From positions 164,001 through 228,000 of the forward strand of contig NZ_CP139420.1 of assembly GCF_034119845.1 (NCBI RefSeq): a stretch of 64,000 nucleotides of DNA, read 5' to 3'. Positions 27,473 to 36,401 of this stretch are shown here, piece after piece. Position 1 is the stretch's first letter. The number at the start of each line of letters is the position of its first letter. The notes beneath the pieces were generated by a model. The model was not told where the DNA came from. It did no database searches and worked only from the letters and a program-made list of their open reading frames with translations. Origin of the DNA: Flavobacterium sp. NG2 (lineage in GTDB: Bacteria; Bacteroidota; Bacteroidia; Flavobacteriales; Flavobacteriaceae). A program made the translations under genes and the position numbers.

Positions 27473-28195
27473 TTATGAAATCAAATGTGACATTATTTCG
27501 TCACTTTTTGACGGATGATAGATAAACAAACAAGATTTATCTTTAATAGTTTGAATAATTTCATTAGTTAATTCAACCGGCAAAGCAGGACAACCTAGAC
27601 TTCTTCCTAGACGTTTATTATTTCTAATGAATGTATTTGAAACATAATTAGCACCGTGAATCACTACAGCCCTTTCTCTAGCATTATGATTCAATCCTTT
27701 TTCCAAACCATCTAATCTCAATGACATGCCATGTTTTCCTCTATAAATCTCAGCAGTCGCAAAAAAACCTACACTACTTTTGAATGATTCAGGAGAATTT
27801 GAAAAGCTAGTTGCAAACTCATCACCCGAATTTCTTCCGTGAGCTACTAAGGAATTATATAAAATAGTATTGGTATCCAAATCAATTACCCAAAGCCTTT
27901 GAGTATTTGAAGAAAGACTGAAATCTATTACTGTTAGAATATTTTTTTCAACAAGACCTTTTTGCTTCAAAAGGTTAAATCCTTTTAAAGCTTGTGTGAA
28001 AATTTCAAGTTTCGGCAATTGAAAATTATTAGAATGTAAGCTTTCATAAATCATTTCTTCATTTGAAGCAGGATCAATATTGGCTATTTTTGTTATTTTT
28101 TTGGATTCAACACTCTTGGCATCCGACGAAAATATTTTAGTAATGAAAGATAATGAAAGAAATAAAGACAAATAGACAAAAAAACTGTAACGCAT
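27473..28195 (-). CDS. Murein L,D-transpeptidase catalytic domain family protein
   Basis: A 240-residue exported protein (signal or anchor about 1-22) of the YkuD_2-like L,D-transpeptidase family. It shows the HGRNSG segment (119-124), VIHGANYV with His180, and the active-site RSLGCPALP with Cys202. Such enzymes cross-link peptidoglycan or attach proteins to it through a catalytic cysteine. A perfect -7 box is 36 bases upstream. It stands alone. Confidence 0.87.
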   Translation of the reverse strand: MRYSFFVYLSLFLSLSFITKIFSSDAKSVESKKITKIANIDPASNEEMIYESLHSNNFQLPKLEIFTQALKGFNLLKQKGLVEKNILTVIDFSLSSNTQRLWVIDLDTNTILYNSLVAHGRNSGDEFATSFSNSPESFKSSVGFFATAEIYRGKHGMSLRLDGLEKGLNHNARERAVVIHGANYVSNTFIRNNKRLGRSLGCPALPVELTNEIIQTIKDKSCLFIYHPSKSDEIMSHLIS

Positions 28196-28231
28196 TGATT
28201 TAGATTAAATTAAACAATAGAAACGGGATGA

Positions 28232-28239
28232 CAAATATA
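28232..28239 (-). promoter_or_regulatory. -7 promoter box of the L,D-transpeptidase gene
   Basis: The minus strand reads TATATTTG, an exact TAnnTTTG match, 36 bases upstream of the start at 28195. Confidence 0.55.
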
Positions 28240-28358
28240 TAACTTTATTTCACTTAACATAATAAAAATCAACGTAATAAAACAAATTTAACATCATTTT
28301 GTAATTAAAAAACCACAATATTTACTTTTTTCAAATTTGCTTATTGTTAAAATTATGT

Positions 28359-28366
28359 TATTTTTG
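28359..28366 (+). promoter_or_regulatory. -7 promoter box of the DUF5916 gene
   Basis: TATTTTTG matches TAnnTTTG, 21 bases upstream of the start at 28388. Confidence 0.5.
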
Positions 28367-28387
28367 TCTGAAATACCAATGTATTGA

Positions 28388-30793
28388 ATGCGTAAACACA
28401 CCTACTTTTTTCTCCTTATCTATATGACAATTAGTATTTCACTCTTTGGTCAAAAAAAGACCCTTAGAGCAAAATCAATTATCAAAAACATTACTATAGA
28501 TGGAAAAATGGACGAACAGTTATGGCAAAACAATACCGAAGTTGCCAGTAATTTCATCATGTATGAACCTGATAACGGAAAACCTATCCCTGAAGACAAA
28601 AAAACTGAAGTAAAAGTTCTTTACGACAACACTGCGATTTATATTTCGGCTGTCTTATACGATAACGAACCTGATAAAATACTGAAAGAAATCACCAATA
28701 GAGATGTTTTTGGTGCATCAGATCACTTTTCAGTTTTTATCAACGGATTTAATGACGGCCAACAAGATTACCGCTTTTACGTTAGTGCAGCGGGTGTTCA
28801 AATGGATTGTTTAGCCACTGAAGACCAAGAAGACTTCACCTGGGATGCTATCTGGGAAAGCAAGGTCAAAATAACCGACTTTGGCTGGGCGGTCGAAATG
28901 AGAATCCCTTATGCAGCGTTGCGATTTTCAAATGAAAAAGAACAAGTTTGGGGCTTGAATTTTATGCGTGAAATAAAACGCAATGTCCAAAAATACACTT
29001 GGAATTATATCGACACCAAGATAGGTGCCGTTATAACTCAAGCAGGAATCCTTGAAGGGATCGAAAATATAAAACCGCCTACGAGATTATTTATAATTCC
29101 ATATACTTCTGCCTATTATCAAGTAGACAAAAACACTTCGGACCGAACCTTAAAAGCGGGTTTAGATATAAAGTACGGCATCAATGACTCTTTCACTCTT
29201 GATGCGATATTAGTACCTGATTTTGGTCAAACAAAATTTGACAATGCTATATTAAACCTAGAACCATTCGAACAAACCCTAGTAGAAAACAGACCTTTTT
29301 TTACTGAAGGCACCAATTTATTCACCAAAGGCAATTTATTTTATTCTAGAAGAATCGGTGGGAGCCCAATAACCGAAAAAGAAACCCTTGAAAACACAAT
29401 ATCCAGCAACGAGGAAATTACAAACTTCCCAAGTACTGTCAATCTGATAAATGCCGTTAAAATATCAGGAAGAACCCACAAAGGCCTCGGTATCGGTTTC
29501 ATGAACGCTGTAACCGAAAAAACTTTCGCAACCATACACGACAACACAACCAATACTGATAGAGAAGCCATAATTCAGCCTCTAACCAATTACAACATAC
29601 TAGTATTCGATCAACGTTTTAGACAAAATTCATCTATTACCTTTATAAATACTAACACTACTCGCGAAGGAAGTTTCAGAGATGCTAATGTTTCAGCTGT
29701 TTTATTTGATTTAAACACAAAATCAAACTCATACAACCTCTATGGAGATTTCAAATATAGTACAATAAGGGATACTGAAAATTCGAATGGATTTAAAACA
29801 GAATTAGGATTTGCCAAAACAAGTGGGCAATATCGCTATGAATTCGCTGGAAAACACCTCACCAAAGACTACAACACAAACGACCTAGGAATTTTATTTT
29901 ACAACAACTACCATAGCTTATATGCGAATGGAAGTTATCGAATTGTCAATCCTACTAGACTATTTAATACCCTTAGCATTAATCAAGCCGCAAACCTAGA
30001 GATTGAAAACACTACTGGAAAATATCAAACTGCAACCATTGGAACAGAAATAAAAGCTTCAACACTTAAAAATGATTCCTTTGAATTTCTTTTTCAATAT
30101 ACACCGTTTGAAATCTTTGACTTTTACGAACCAAGAACAGATGGAAAATTCGTTTATATACCTAAACAATTTTATTCGTCTTTAAATTTATCCTCTAATA
30201 AAAATAGGCATTTTGCTATCTCATTTCAGCCTTCTATCATTTTATTTAACGAACAAAACAGAGAAATATACGGCTTTTACTTAAGTCCAATGTATCGTTT
30301 CAACAATCGATTCTCAGTCACATTAGCCTCTGAATATACTATCCAAAAAAATGACAGAGGATGGGTTGCATTTGACAATTCCGACATTATTTTTGGCCAA
30401 AGAAATAGGCAAATTTTACAAAATGACATCACCGCAAAATATGCCATCAGCAACCGAATGACGCTTAATCTTTCGGCACGCTACTATTGGTCGTACTCTG
30501 AAGTGAATCAATTTTTAACCTTACAAGACGACGGTTATCTTTTAAAAAACGACAGTTTTTCAATGAACAAAGACCGAAATTTCAACTCTTGGAATTTTGA
30601 CATTTCCTATTCATGGTGGTTTGCACCTGGAAGCGAAATCTCCATTCTATATCGCAATTACGCTCAGGAAAGCAATAATATTGTCGAACGCAACTTAAAA
30701 ACCAATATTAAAAATGTTTTTGACAGCAACTTGACCAATATCATCTCCATTAGACTTCGCTATTTTATTGACTACAACTCATTAACTAAATAA
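28388..30793 (+). CDS. DUF5916 outer-membrane protein with CBM9-like N-terminus
   Basis: An 801-residue exported protein. After the signal peptide (about 1-21) comes a carbohydrate-binding family 9-like domain (about 28-230, beginning ITIDGKMDEQLWQ). A long beta-rich DUF5916 region then ends in repeated aromatic strands typical of an outer-membrane barrel. The family is common in Bacteroidetes and has no established function; sugar binding is only suggested by the domain. The gene is single, with its own promoter box. Confidence 0.85.
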   Translation: MRKHTYFFLLIYMTISISLFGQKKTLRAKSIIKNITIDGKMDEQLWQNNTEVASNFIMYEPDNGKPIPEDKKTEVKVLYDNTAIYISAVLYDNEPDKILKEITNRDVFGASDHFSVFINGFNDGQQDYRFYVSAAGVQMDCLATEDQEDFTWDAIWESKVKITDFGWAVEMRIPYAALRFSNEKEQVWGLNFMREIKRNVQKYTWNYIDTKIGAVITQAGILEGIENIKPPTRLFIIPYTSAYYQVDKNTSDRTLKAGLDIKYGINDSFTLDAILVPDFGQTKFDNAILNLEPFEQTLVENRPFFTEGTNLFTKGNLFYSRRIGGSPITEKETLENTISSNEEITNFPSTVNLINAVKISGRTHKGLGIGFMNAVTEKTFATIHDNTTNTDREAIIQPLTNYNILVFDQRFRQNSSITFINTNTTREGSFRDANVSAVLFDLNTKSNSYNLYGDFKYSTIRDTENSNGFKTELGFAKTSGQYRYEFAGKHLTKDYNTNDLGILFYNNYHSLYANGSYRIVNPTRLFNTLSINQAANLEIENTTGKYQTATIGTEIKASTLKNDSFEFLFQYTPFEIFDFYEPRTDGKFVYIPKQFYSSLNLSSNKNRHFAISFQPSIILFNEQNREIYGFYLSPMYRFNNRFSVTLASEYTIQKNDRGWVAFDNSDIIFGQRNRQILQNDITAKYAISNRMTLNLSARYYWSYSEVNQFLTLQDDGYLLKNDSFSMNKDRNFNSWNFDISYSWWFAPGSEISILYRNYAQESNNIVERNLKTNIKNVFDSNLTNIISIRLRYFIDYNSLTK

Positions 30794-30893
30794 CGTTCTA
30801 ATTTTCTGCAACAAATCAATCTAACTTTGTTAGCTCATTGTTTATAAATCAATAATACTAATTCAGGATGGCGTTCAAAGTTCTTAAAAGTTT

Positions 30894-30901
30894 TATATTT
30901 G
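30894..30901 (+). promoter_or_regulatory. -7 promoter box of gpmI
   Basis: TATATTTG, exact TAnnTTTG match, 16 bases before the gpmI start codon. Confidence 0.6.
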
Positions 30902-30917
30902 CATAAAACTTGACAAA

Positions 30918-32435
30918 ATGAACAAAAAAGTAATCCTTATGATATTAGATGGTTGGGGAAAATCTCCTGACCCAAAAGTATCAGCAATTGACAATGCCAA
31001 TGTCCCTTTTATAAATAGCTTATACCAAAAATACCCTAGCGCCCAGTTGCGTACCGATGGTCTTCACGTAGGTCTTCCTGAAGGGCAGATGGGAAATAGT
31101 GAAGTAGGTCACATGAACCTTGGCGCAGGAAGAATTGTATACCAAGATTTAGCCAAAATCAATTTAGCTGTAGCCAATAAAACACTAGCCAAAGAACAAG
31201 TGTTGAAAGATGCTTTTCAATACGCTAAAGACAATAATAAAAAAGTACACTTCTTAGGATTAGTTTCTGATGGCGGTGTGCACTCACATACTTCTCACTT
31301 ACGCGGACTAATCGATGCGTCACAAGATTACGGTTTAGACAACGTTTTTGTACACGCCTTTACAGACGGTCGTGATGTAGACCCTAAATCAGGTAAAAAA
31401 TACATTCAAGATTTACAAGATTACATTGCTAATACACCTGTAAAAGTAGCTTCGGTTATTGGTCGTTATTACGCAATGGACCGTGATAAAAGATGGGAAA
31501 GAGTAAAATTAGCTTACGACTTAGTTGTTAACGGTACAGGCACACCAACACAAGATATCGTAACTTCTATCGCAACTAGCTACGGAAACGATGTTACTGA
31601 CGAATTCATTCAGCCACTTATCGCTGTTGACACAAACAACAAACCACTAGCTACTATCGCAGAAGATGACGTTGTTATCTTCTTCAATTTTAGAACAGAT
31701 AGAGGTCGTGAATTGACTGAAGCGCTTTCGCAACAAGATTTCCACGAACAAAACATGCACAAACTAAACTTGTACTATGTTACGTTGACCAACTATGACG
31801 AAACCTACCAAAACGTAAAAGTGGTGTACAACAAAGATAACATCACGGAAACGCTGGGTGAAGTTTTAGAAAAAGCAGGCAAAAAACAAATCCGTATTGC
31901 TGAAACTGAGAAATACCCTCATGTAACTTTCTTCTTTTCTGGAGGTCGTGAAGAGCCTTTTATTGGCGAAAGCCGTATCCTTAAGAACTCTCCTAAAGTT
32001 GCCACTTACGATTTACAACCTGAAATGAGTGCTTACGAACTGACAGACGCTTTAGTTCCTGAAATCGAAAAAGGAGAGGTTGATTTTGTATGTTTGAATT
32101 TCGCTAACGGAGATATGGTAGGACATACTGGAATTATGGAAGCCGCTATCAAAGCTTGTGAAGCCGTTGATAAATGTGTCGAAAAAGTAATCACTGCTGC
32201 TATTGCTAATGATTATTCGGTTCTTGTGATTGCCGATCACGGAAACTGCGAAACCATGATTAATCCAGATGGAAGTCCAAATACAGCGCACACAACAAAC
32301 CCAGTACCATTTATTTTGGTTGACAAAGAAATCAAAAAAGTAAATGATGGAGTTTTAGGTGATGTAGCTCCAACCATCTTAGATTTGATGGGTGTAGCAC
32401 AGCCAGCAGTAATGACTCAACATTCATTATTATAA
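30918..32435 (+). CDS. gpmI: 2,3-bisphosphoglycerate-independent phosphoglycerate mutase
   Basis: Glycolytic enzyme interconverting 3- and 2-phosphoglycerate with two Mn ions. The 505-residue protein has the metal ligand in MILDGWG (Asp11), the phosphoserine nucleophile in GNSEVGHMN (Ser61), the HAFTDGRDVDP and GRYYAMDRDKRW segments, and the C-terminal DHGNCE metal site. Length is standard. It is monocistronic, with a strong promoter box and a terminator. Confidence 0.97.
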   Translation: MNKKVILMILDGWGKSPDPKVSAIDNANVPFINSLYQKYPSAQLRTDGLHVGLPEGQMGNSEVGHMNLGAGRIVYQDLAKINLAVANKTLAKEQVLKDAFQYAKDNNKKVHFLGLVSDGGVHSHTSHLRGLIDASQDYGLDNVFVHAFTDGRDVDPKSGKKYIQDLQDYIANTPVKVASVIGRYYAMDRDKRWERVKLAYDLVVNGTGTPTQDIVTSIATSYGNDVTDEFIQPLIAVDTNNKPLATIAEDDVVIFFNFRTDRGRELTEALSQQDFHEQNMHKLNLYYVTLTNYDETYQNVKVVYNKDNITETLGEVLEKAGKKQIRIAETEKYPHVTFFFSGGREEPFIGESRILKNSPKVATYDLQPEMSAYELTDALVPEIEKGEVDFVCLNFANGDMVGHTGIMEAAIKACEAVDKCVEKVITAAIANDYSVLVIADHGNCETMINPDGSPNTAHTTNPVPFILVDKEIKKVNDGVLGDVAPTILDLMGVAQPAVMTQHSLL

Positions 32436-32458
32436 AATAAACACAACACTATTATCAT

Positions 32459-32490
32459 AAACTGCTTCATCATTGGAGCAGTTTTTTTTT
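32459..32490 (+). terminator. Rho-independent terminator of gpmI
   Basis: AAACTGCT at 32459-32466 pairs with AGCAGTTT at 32477-32484, followed by a run of T to 32490. Confidence 0.85.
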
Positions 32491-32547
32491 GTCATATTTT
32501 CAATTTTTAGAGCAGAACATTTAGTGTTTGTAGGAAAGATAGTCCCT

Positions 32548-32615
32548 GCTATCCGCTGCAATCTTGTGTCGGCTTAACGCCTGCCGCCACAAGGATTTCC
32601 GCTGCTATCAGGGCT
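32548..32615 (-). repeat. Structured repeat element B2 (short hairpin insert)
   Basis: On the minus strand the left box is 32615-32591 (begins AGCCCTGATAGCAGC, ends ATCCTT) and the right box is 32565-32548 (AAGATTGCAGCGGATAGC). The 25-base insert folds as GTGGCGGC...GCCGACAC. It has the same boxes as the elements at 23361, 51221 and 63173, but a short insert lacking the GACCAGAGGAA core. It lies between the convergent gpmI and DUF445 genes, after the gpmI terminator. Confidence 0.7.
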
Positions 32616-32648
32616 AAAAAGAAAGATTAGGAATATTTATTAAAATCT

Positions 32649-33875
32649 CTACAGCAATTGCTCCACAAAATAAATCACAAGTCCTACAATTCCGCCTACA
32701 ACTGTCCCATTGATTCGAATATACTGAAGATCCTTCCCTACTTCTAGCTCTAATTTATTGGCAATTTCTTTTTTATCCCAACTTTGCACCGATGTTGCAA
32801 TCAAATCCCCTATGGCTTTTTTATTCCGAAGTAAAACAGCTAGCGCATCTACTTTTATAAAATTATTTATCTTATTCATCATCACCCTATCATTCTGGAT
32901 ACTTTTGCCAAAATCCACAATCATCTTAGTGATATTGAATTTTATTTTTGACAATTCTCCTTTTTCCAAATCAGCTAACACCGCATTTTTTAACTCTATC
33001 CAAATCGACCCAATATATTCCTGAACCTCTGGTTTTTTAGTGAATTCAAATACAATCTTACTTATTTTTTGTTGCATTTCAGGAGAATTTTTCAATTCGG
33101 AAATAAAATTCAAAACATAGTCATTAATCTTTTTACGAATGGAACTGTCGGGTTCTTTAGCCATATCCAAAAACTCATACAGACCATTAAAAACACCATC
33201 GGCAATTTTTTTATCTGCCACCCCAAGCGTATACCAAGGTGTTGCATTTTTAACTTTCTCTCGAATCTCATTTCGATTCAATTCTAACTCTTTTGATAAA
33301 ATAGCCAACACATTGGTTATTAATTTTGCCTGTTTATCATCTTTAGACAACGACTCTAAACCAATAGCAACCCATTCACCAAAATTCATCTGTTGCATTT
33401 TACTTTCAAATTGCTCCAGAATAAATCTTTTCACCTCAGTATCTTCTATAGTTTTTAGAATTGATGGAATCACATTTTCAACTACCAACGATGAAATTGT
33501 ATTAGCATTTTTCTCTTCTTTCAACCAATTAGTACTTTTTGTCGCAAAATCAAATTCGTCAAGTTTCATTTCTAATTTTTCTTTAATCAAAAACTCATCC
33601 GAAACAAAACTTCCTAAATTTTGACCAATTACATCTTTATTATTAGGAATCAAAGCTGTATGTGGAATAGGAATCCCTAAAGGATGTTTAAACAAAGCCA
33701 CCACAGCAAACCAATCTGCAATTCCACCTACCATAGCTGCCTCACTAAACGCTTTCAGCCAACCTATCTCATAATAATGAGCTATAAAAAAACAAAGAAC
33801 AGCAGCAGCCAAAACACTTAGCGCAATTCTTTTCATTTTTATTAAATTAGTTTTTTTAGTTTGACCGTCCTCCAT
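32649..33875 (-). CDS. DUF445 domain-containing membrane protein
   Basis: A 408-residue protein with a hydrophobic N-terminal helix (about 16-29), the conserved AMVGGIADWFAVVALFKHPLGIPIPHTALIP segment of the DUF445/YjiN family, a long helical middle, and a C-terminal membrane helix. The function of the family is unknown. The gene is single; no consensus -7 box is evident upstream in 33876-34057. Confidence 0.85.
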   Translation of the reverse strand: MEDGQTKKTNLIKMKRIALSVLAAAVLCFFIAHYYEIGWLKAFSEAAMVGGIADWFAVVALFKHPLGIPIPHTALIPNNKDVIGQNLGSFVSDEFLIKEKLEMKLDEFDFATKSTNWLKEEKNANTISSLVVENVIPSILKTIEDTEVKRFILEQFESKMQQMNFGEWVAIGLESLSKDDKQAKLITNVLAILSKELELNRNEIREKVKNATPWYTLGVADKKIADGVFNGLYEFLDMAKEPDSSIRKKINDYVLNFISELKNSPEMQQKISKIVFEFTKKPEVQEYIGSIWIELKNAVLADLEKGELSKIKFNITKMIVDFGKSIQNDRVMMNKINNFIKVDALAVLLRNKKAIGDLIATSVQSWDKKEIANKLELEVGKDLQYIRINGTVVGGIVGLVIYFVEQLL

Positions 33876-34019
33876 GATACTACTTACCTATTATTCATTT
33901 TACTAATTTAATCATTTGTTTTTTAGAACTCTTAATACTAATATATCAAGTTTATCGATTGACAACAACAAAAATTGTTTATAAACACATTATAAATAAA
34001 AGTTAAAATTTCAATATTG

Positions 34020-34032
34020 ATAGTAATACTAT
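34020..34032. promoter_or_regulatory. Candidate TetR operator palindrome
   Basis: ATAGTA-A-TACTAT is a perfect 13-bp palindrome ending directly at the -7 box of the tetR gene. Its place between the -33 and -7 regions fits autorepression by the encoded TetR-type regulator; this is inference. Confidence 0.45.
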
Positions 34033-34040
34033 TATATTTG
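34033..34040 (+). promoter_or_regulatory. -7 promoter box of the TetR-ABC-HlyD-TolC operon
   Basis: TATATTTG, exact TAnnTTTG match, 17 bases upstream of the tetR start. Confidence 0.6.
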
Positions 34041-34057
34041 CATAAAATCCACTTAAT

Positions 34058-34732
34058 ATGAGATCAATATTATCAAACCTAATCATCAGAGTCAACGACA
34101 AAATATATGTCAAAGACCCTGAAACTTCTGTTTTAGGTAAAAAAATAATACAAGAAAGTATCTTATTAATTGACGAAATTGGTTTTGATAATTTTACATT
34201 TAAAAAGTTAGGAGAAAAAATAGGCTCAAATGAAAGTTCTATTTACCGTTATTTTGAAAACAAACACAAATTACTTGTGTATTTATGCTCTTGGTATTGG
34301 AGTTGGGTCGAATATAAAATGGTTTTTAAAATGACCAATATTGAGGATCCAATGGACAAATTAAAACGAGCCATTACAGCTGTGACTGAAAAGGCAGAAG
34401 AAGACCACTCCATTCCACATATTAACGAGGCTATCCTATGTCGCATAATTATCGCCGAATTCACTAAAACCCTTCACACAAAAGAAATAGACGATGAAAA
34501 CAAAGAAGGATTTTTCCTGATATACAAAAATGTAATCAATAGAATAGTGACCTTAATTATTGAAGTCAATGCTGATTATCCTTACCCTAAAAGTTTAGCT
34601 TCTTCCATAATAGAAGGAGCATTACATCAATACTTTTTAAACGATCATTTAAAAAGTATTACAAATTGCAATAATGAAATAACACCAACTGATTTTTACC
34701 TGAACCTTATCACAACGATTTTAAAAAAATAA
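34058..34732 (+). CDS. TetR/AcrR-family transcriptional regulator
   Basis: A 224-residue one-component regulator. The N-terminal helix-turn-helix region (about 30-75) includes LLIDEIGFDNFTFKKLGEKIG and SSIYRYFENKHKLLVYLC. The C-terminal ligand domain is family-specific and its ligand is unknown. It is the first gene of a four-gene export operon (6 bases before the ABC gene) and presumably represses it from the palindrome at 34020-34032. Confidence 0.9.
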   Translation: MRSILSNLIIRVNDKIYVKDPETSVLGKKIIQESILLIDEIGFDNFTFKKLGEKIGSNESSIYRYFENKHKLLVYLCSWYWSWVEYKMVFKMTNIEDPMDKLKRAITAVTEKAEEDHSIPHINEAILCRIIIAEFTKTLHTKEIDDENKEGFFLIYKNVINRIVTLIIEVNADYPYPKSLASSIIEGALHQYFLNDHLKSITNCNNEITPTDFYLNLITTILKK

Positions 34733-34738
34733 AAAGAT

Positions 34739-36397
34739 ATGAAACCATTAAAACGATTCTACAATCTATTGCAATTAGATAAAAAAGATGTCTATCAATT
34801 GTTTTTATACGCTATATTTTCGGGATTAATCAGTTTATCACTGCCATTAGGTATCCAAGCCATCACCAATTTTATTCAATCTGGGAGAGCAAGTGTTTCT
34901 TGGATTGTATTGATTGTATTGGTTGTTTTTGGTGTTGCATTAGTCGGTATTTTATCTCTTATGCAATTACGAATCACAGAAAATTTGCAACAAAAAACCT
35001 TTGTACGTTCTTCATTTGAATTTGCTGTTCGTTTACCCAAAATAAAATTTGAAGAATATTACAATAGCTACCCTCCAGAATTGGCCAACCGTTTCTTTGA
35101 CACTCTTACCATTCAAAAAGGTACATCTAAATTGCTACTGGATTTTTCAGGAGCCTTACTACAAATTGTTTTTGGACTTGTATTACTTTCATTGTATCAC
35201 AATTACTTTATTGTCTTTGGTATCTTATTGTTTATTTTACTTTATTTTATTTTTAAGTTCTCTTATAATCCTGGACTTGATAGCAGCCTTATGGAATCTA
35301 AGTACAAATACAAAGTCGCAGGATGGCTGCAGGAACTAGCTCGTAATAATTTCAGTTTCCGAAATCAGTTGCACCACGATTATGCCTTAGAAAAAAATGA
35401 TCACATGACCACCGATTATCTAAAGTACAGAGAAAAACATTTTACAGTAATCAAATCTCAGTTTACCCAGCTTATCATTTTCAAAATAATCATTACCGCT
35501 AGTTTATTATCTATTGGTGGTTATTTAGTATTATCACAAGAAATGAATATTGGTCAGTTTGTCGCTGCAGAAATCATCATCTTATTGGTGATTAATTCTG
35601 TTGAGAAAATAATTTTAGGACTTGAAACCTTTTATGATGTCTTAACTTCGATTGAAAAAATAGGTTTAATTACTGATATGGCTCTGGAAGAAGAATTCCC
35701 AATTGACTACAAAAGCTGTTATAACTCAATTGCGCTTGATGCGGAACATATTAGCTTTCAATTTCCAGACTCTAAAATTAAAATCTTAGATGATATTTCA
35801 TTAGTAATAAACCAATCGGAACGCATCTATATTGATGGTAAAAATGGCTCAGGAAAAACAACTTTAATCCGAATTCTTTCGAGTTTAATACAACCTTCCT
35901 CTGGTGCGCTTTACATCAATGATGACACTTTCAAAAAAATAAACTTAAATCAATATCGTGCTCAAATTGCCAGTATTGTTTATGGTGAAACTCCTTTTGA
36001 AGGCAGTGTCCTTGAAAACATAACGTTTAACGACAAAACTATTACAGATGAGGATATCAAATGGGCTATTGAAGGTGTACAGCTTAGCGATTTTATTAAA
36101 TCATTACCTCAGGGATTAGAAACCCCTTTATTCCCCGAAGGAAAACAACTATCATCTTCGAACGCTCAAAAAATAATATTAGCTCGAAGTATCATTACTA
36201 GACCTAAAATTTTGTTCTACGAAGACCCTACTGATACTATGGACGAAAAAGTAGCCAATGAAATTATCGACTTTTTAACATCAGAGGAGCACAAATGGAC
36301 GATTATCGTTTCTTCCAAAAATCCGTATTGGAAAACAAAATGTAATCGTCATATAACAGTGCAAAAAGGAAAAATAAAATTAGATTCTAAAATATAA
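34739..36397 (+). CDS. ABC transporter-like exporter with degenerate ATPase domain
   Basis: A 552-residue fusion of an exporter membrane domain (about 1-310, five or six segments) and a nucleotide-binding domain, like the ABC subunit of type I secretion systems but without a peptidase domain. Walker A GKNGSGKTT (367-375) is intact. The other motifs are not: the Q-loop glutamine is Tyr415, the signature is LSSSN (471-475), Walker B ends Glu495-Asp496 instead of Asp-Glu, and the H-loop histidine is Ser526. ATP binding is plausible and normal hydrolysis doubtful. HlyD and TolC partners follow. Confidence 0.85.
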   Translation: MKPLKRFYNLLQLDKKDVYQLFLYAIFSGLISLSLPLGIQAITNFIQSGRASVSWIVLIVLVVFGVALVGILSLMQLRITENLQQKTFVRSSFEFAVRLPKIKFEEYYNSYPPELANRFFDTLTIQKGTSKLLLDFSGALLQIVFGLVLLSLYHNYFIVFGILLFILLYFIFKFSYNPGLDSSLMESKYKYKVAGWLQELARNNFSFRNQLHHDYALEKNDHMTTDYLKYREKHFTVIKSQFTQLIIFKIIITASLLSIGGYLVLSQEMNIGQFVAAEIIILLVINSVEKIILGLETFYDVLTSIEKIGLITDMALEEEFPIDYKSCYNSIALDAEHISFQFPDSKIKILDDISLVINQSERIYIDGKNGSGKTTLIRILSSLIQPSSGALYINDDTFKKINLNQYRAQIASIVYGETPFEGSVLENITFNDKTITDEDIKWAIEGVQLSDFIKSLPQGLETPLFPEGKQLSSSNAQKIILARSIITRPKILFYEDPTDTMDEKVANEIIDFLTSEEHKWTIIVSSKNPYWKTKCNRHITVQKGKIKLDSKI

Positions 36398-36401
36398 CAT
36401 C

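Noticed and set aside
33139..33624. Plus-strand open frame of about 160 codons inside the DUF445 gene
   Set aside because: Antisense shadow of a recognised family gene, with serine/phenylalanine-rich composition typical of reversed AT-rich coding sequence.
34739..36397. Calling the ABC gene a pseudogene because of its altered motifs
   Set aside because: The frame is full-length, lies in a tightly spaced operon with intact partners, and Walker A is conserved.
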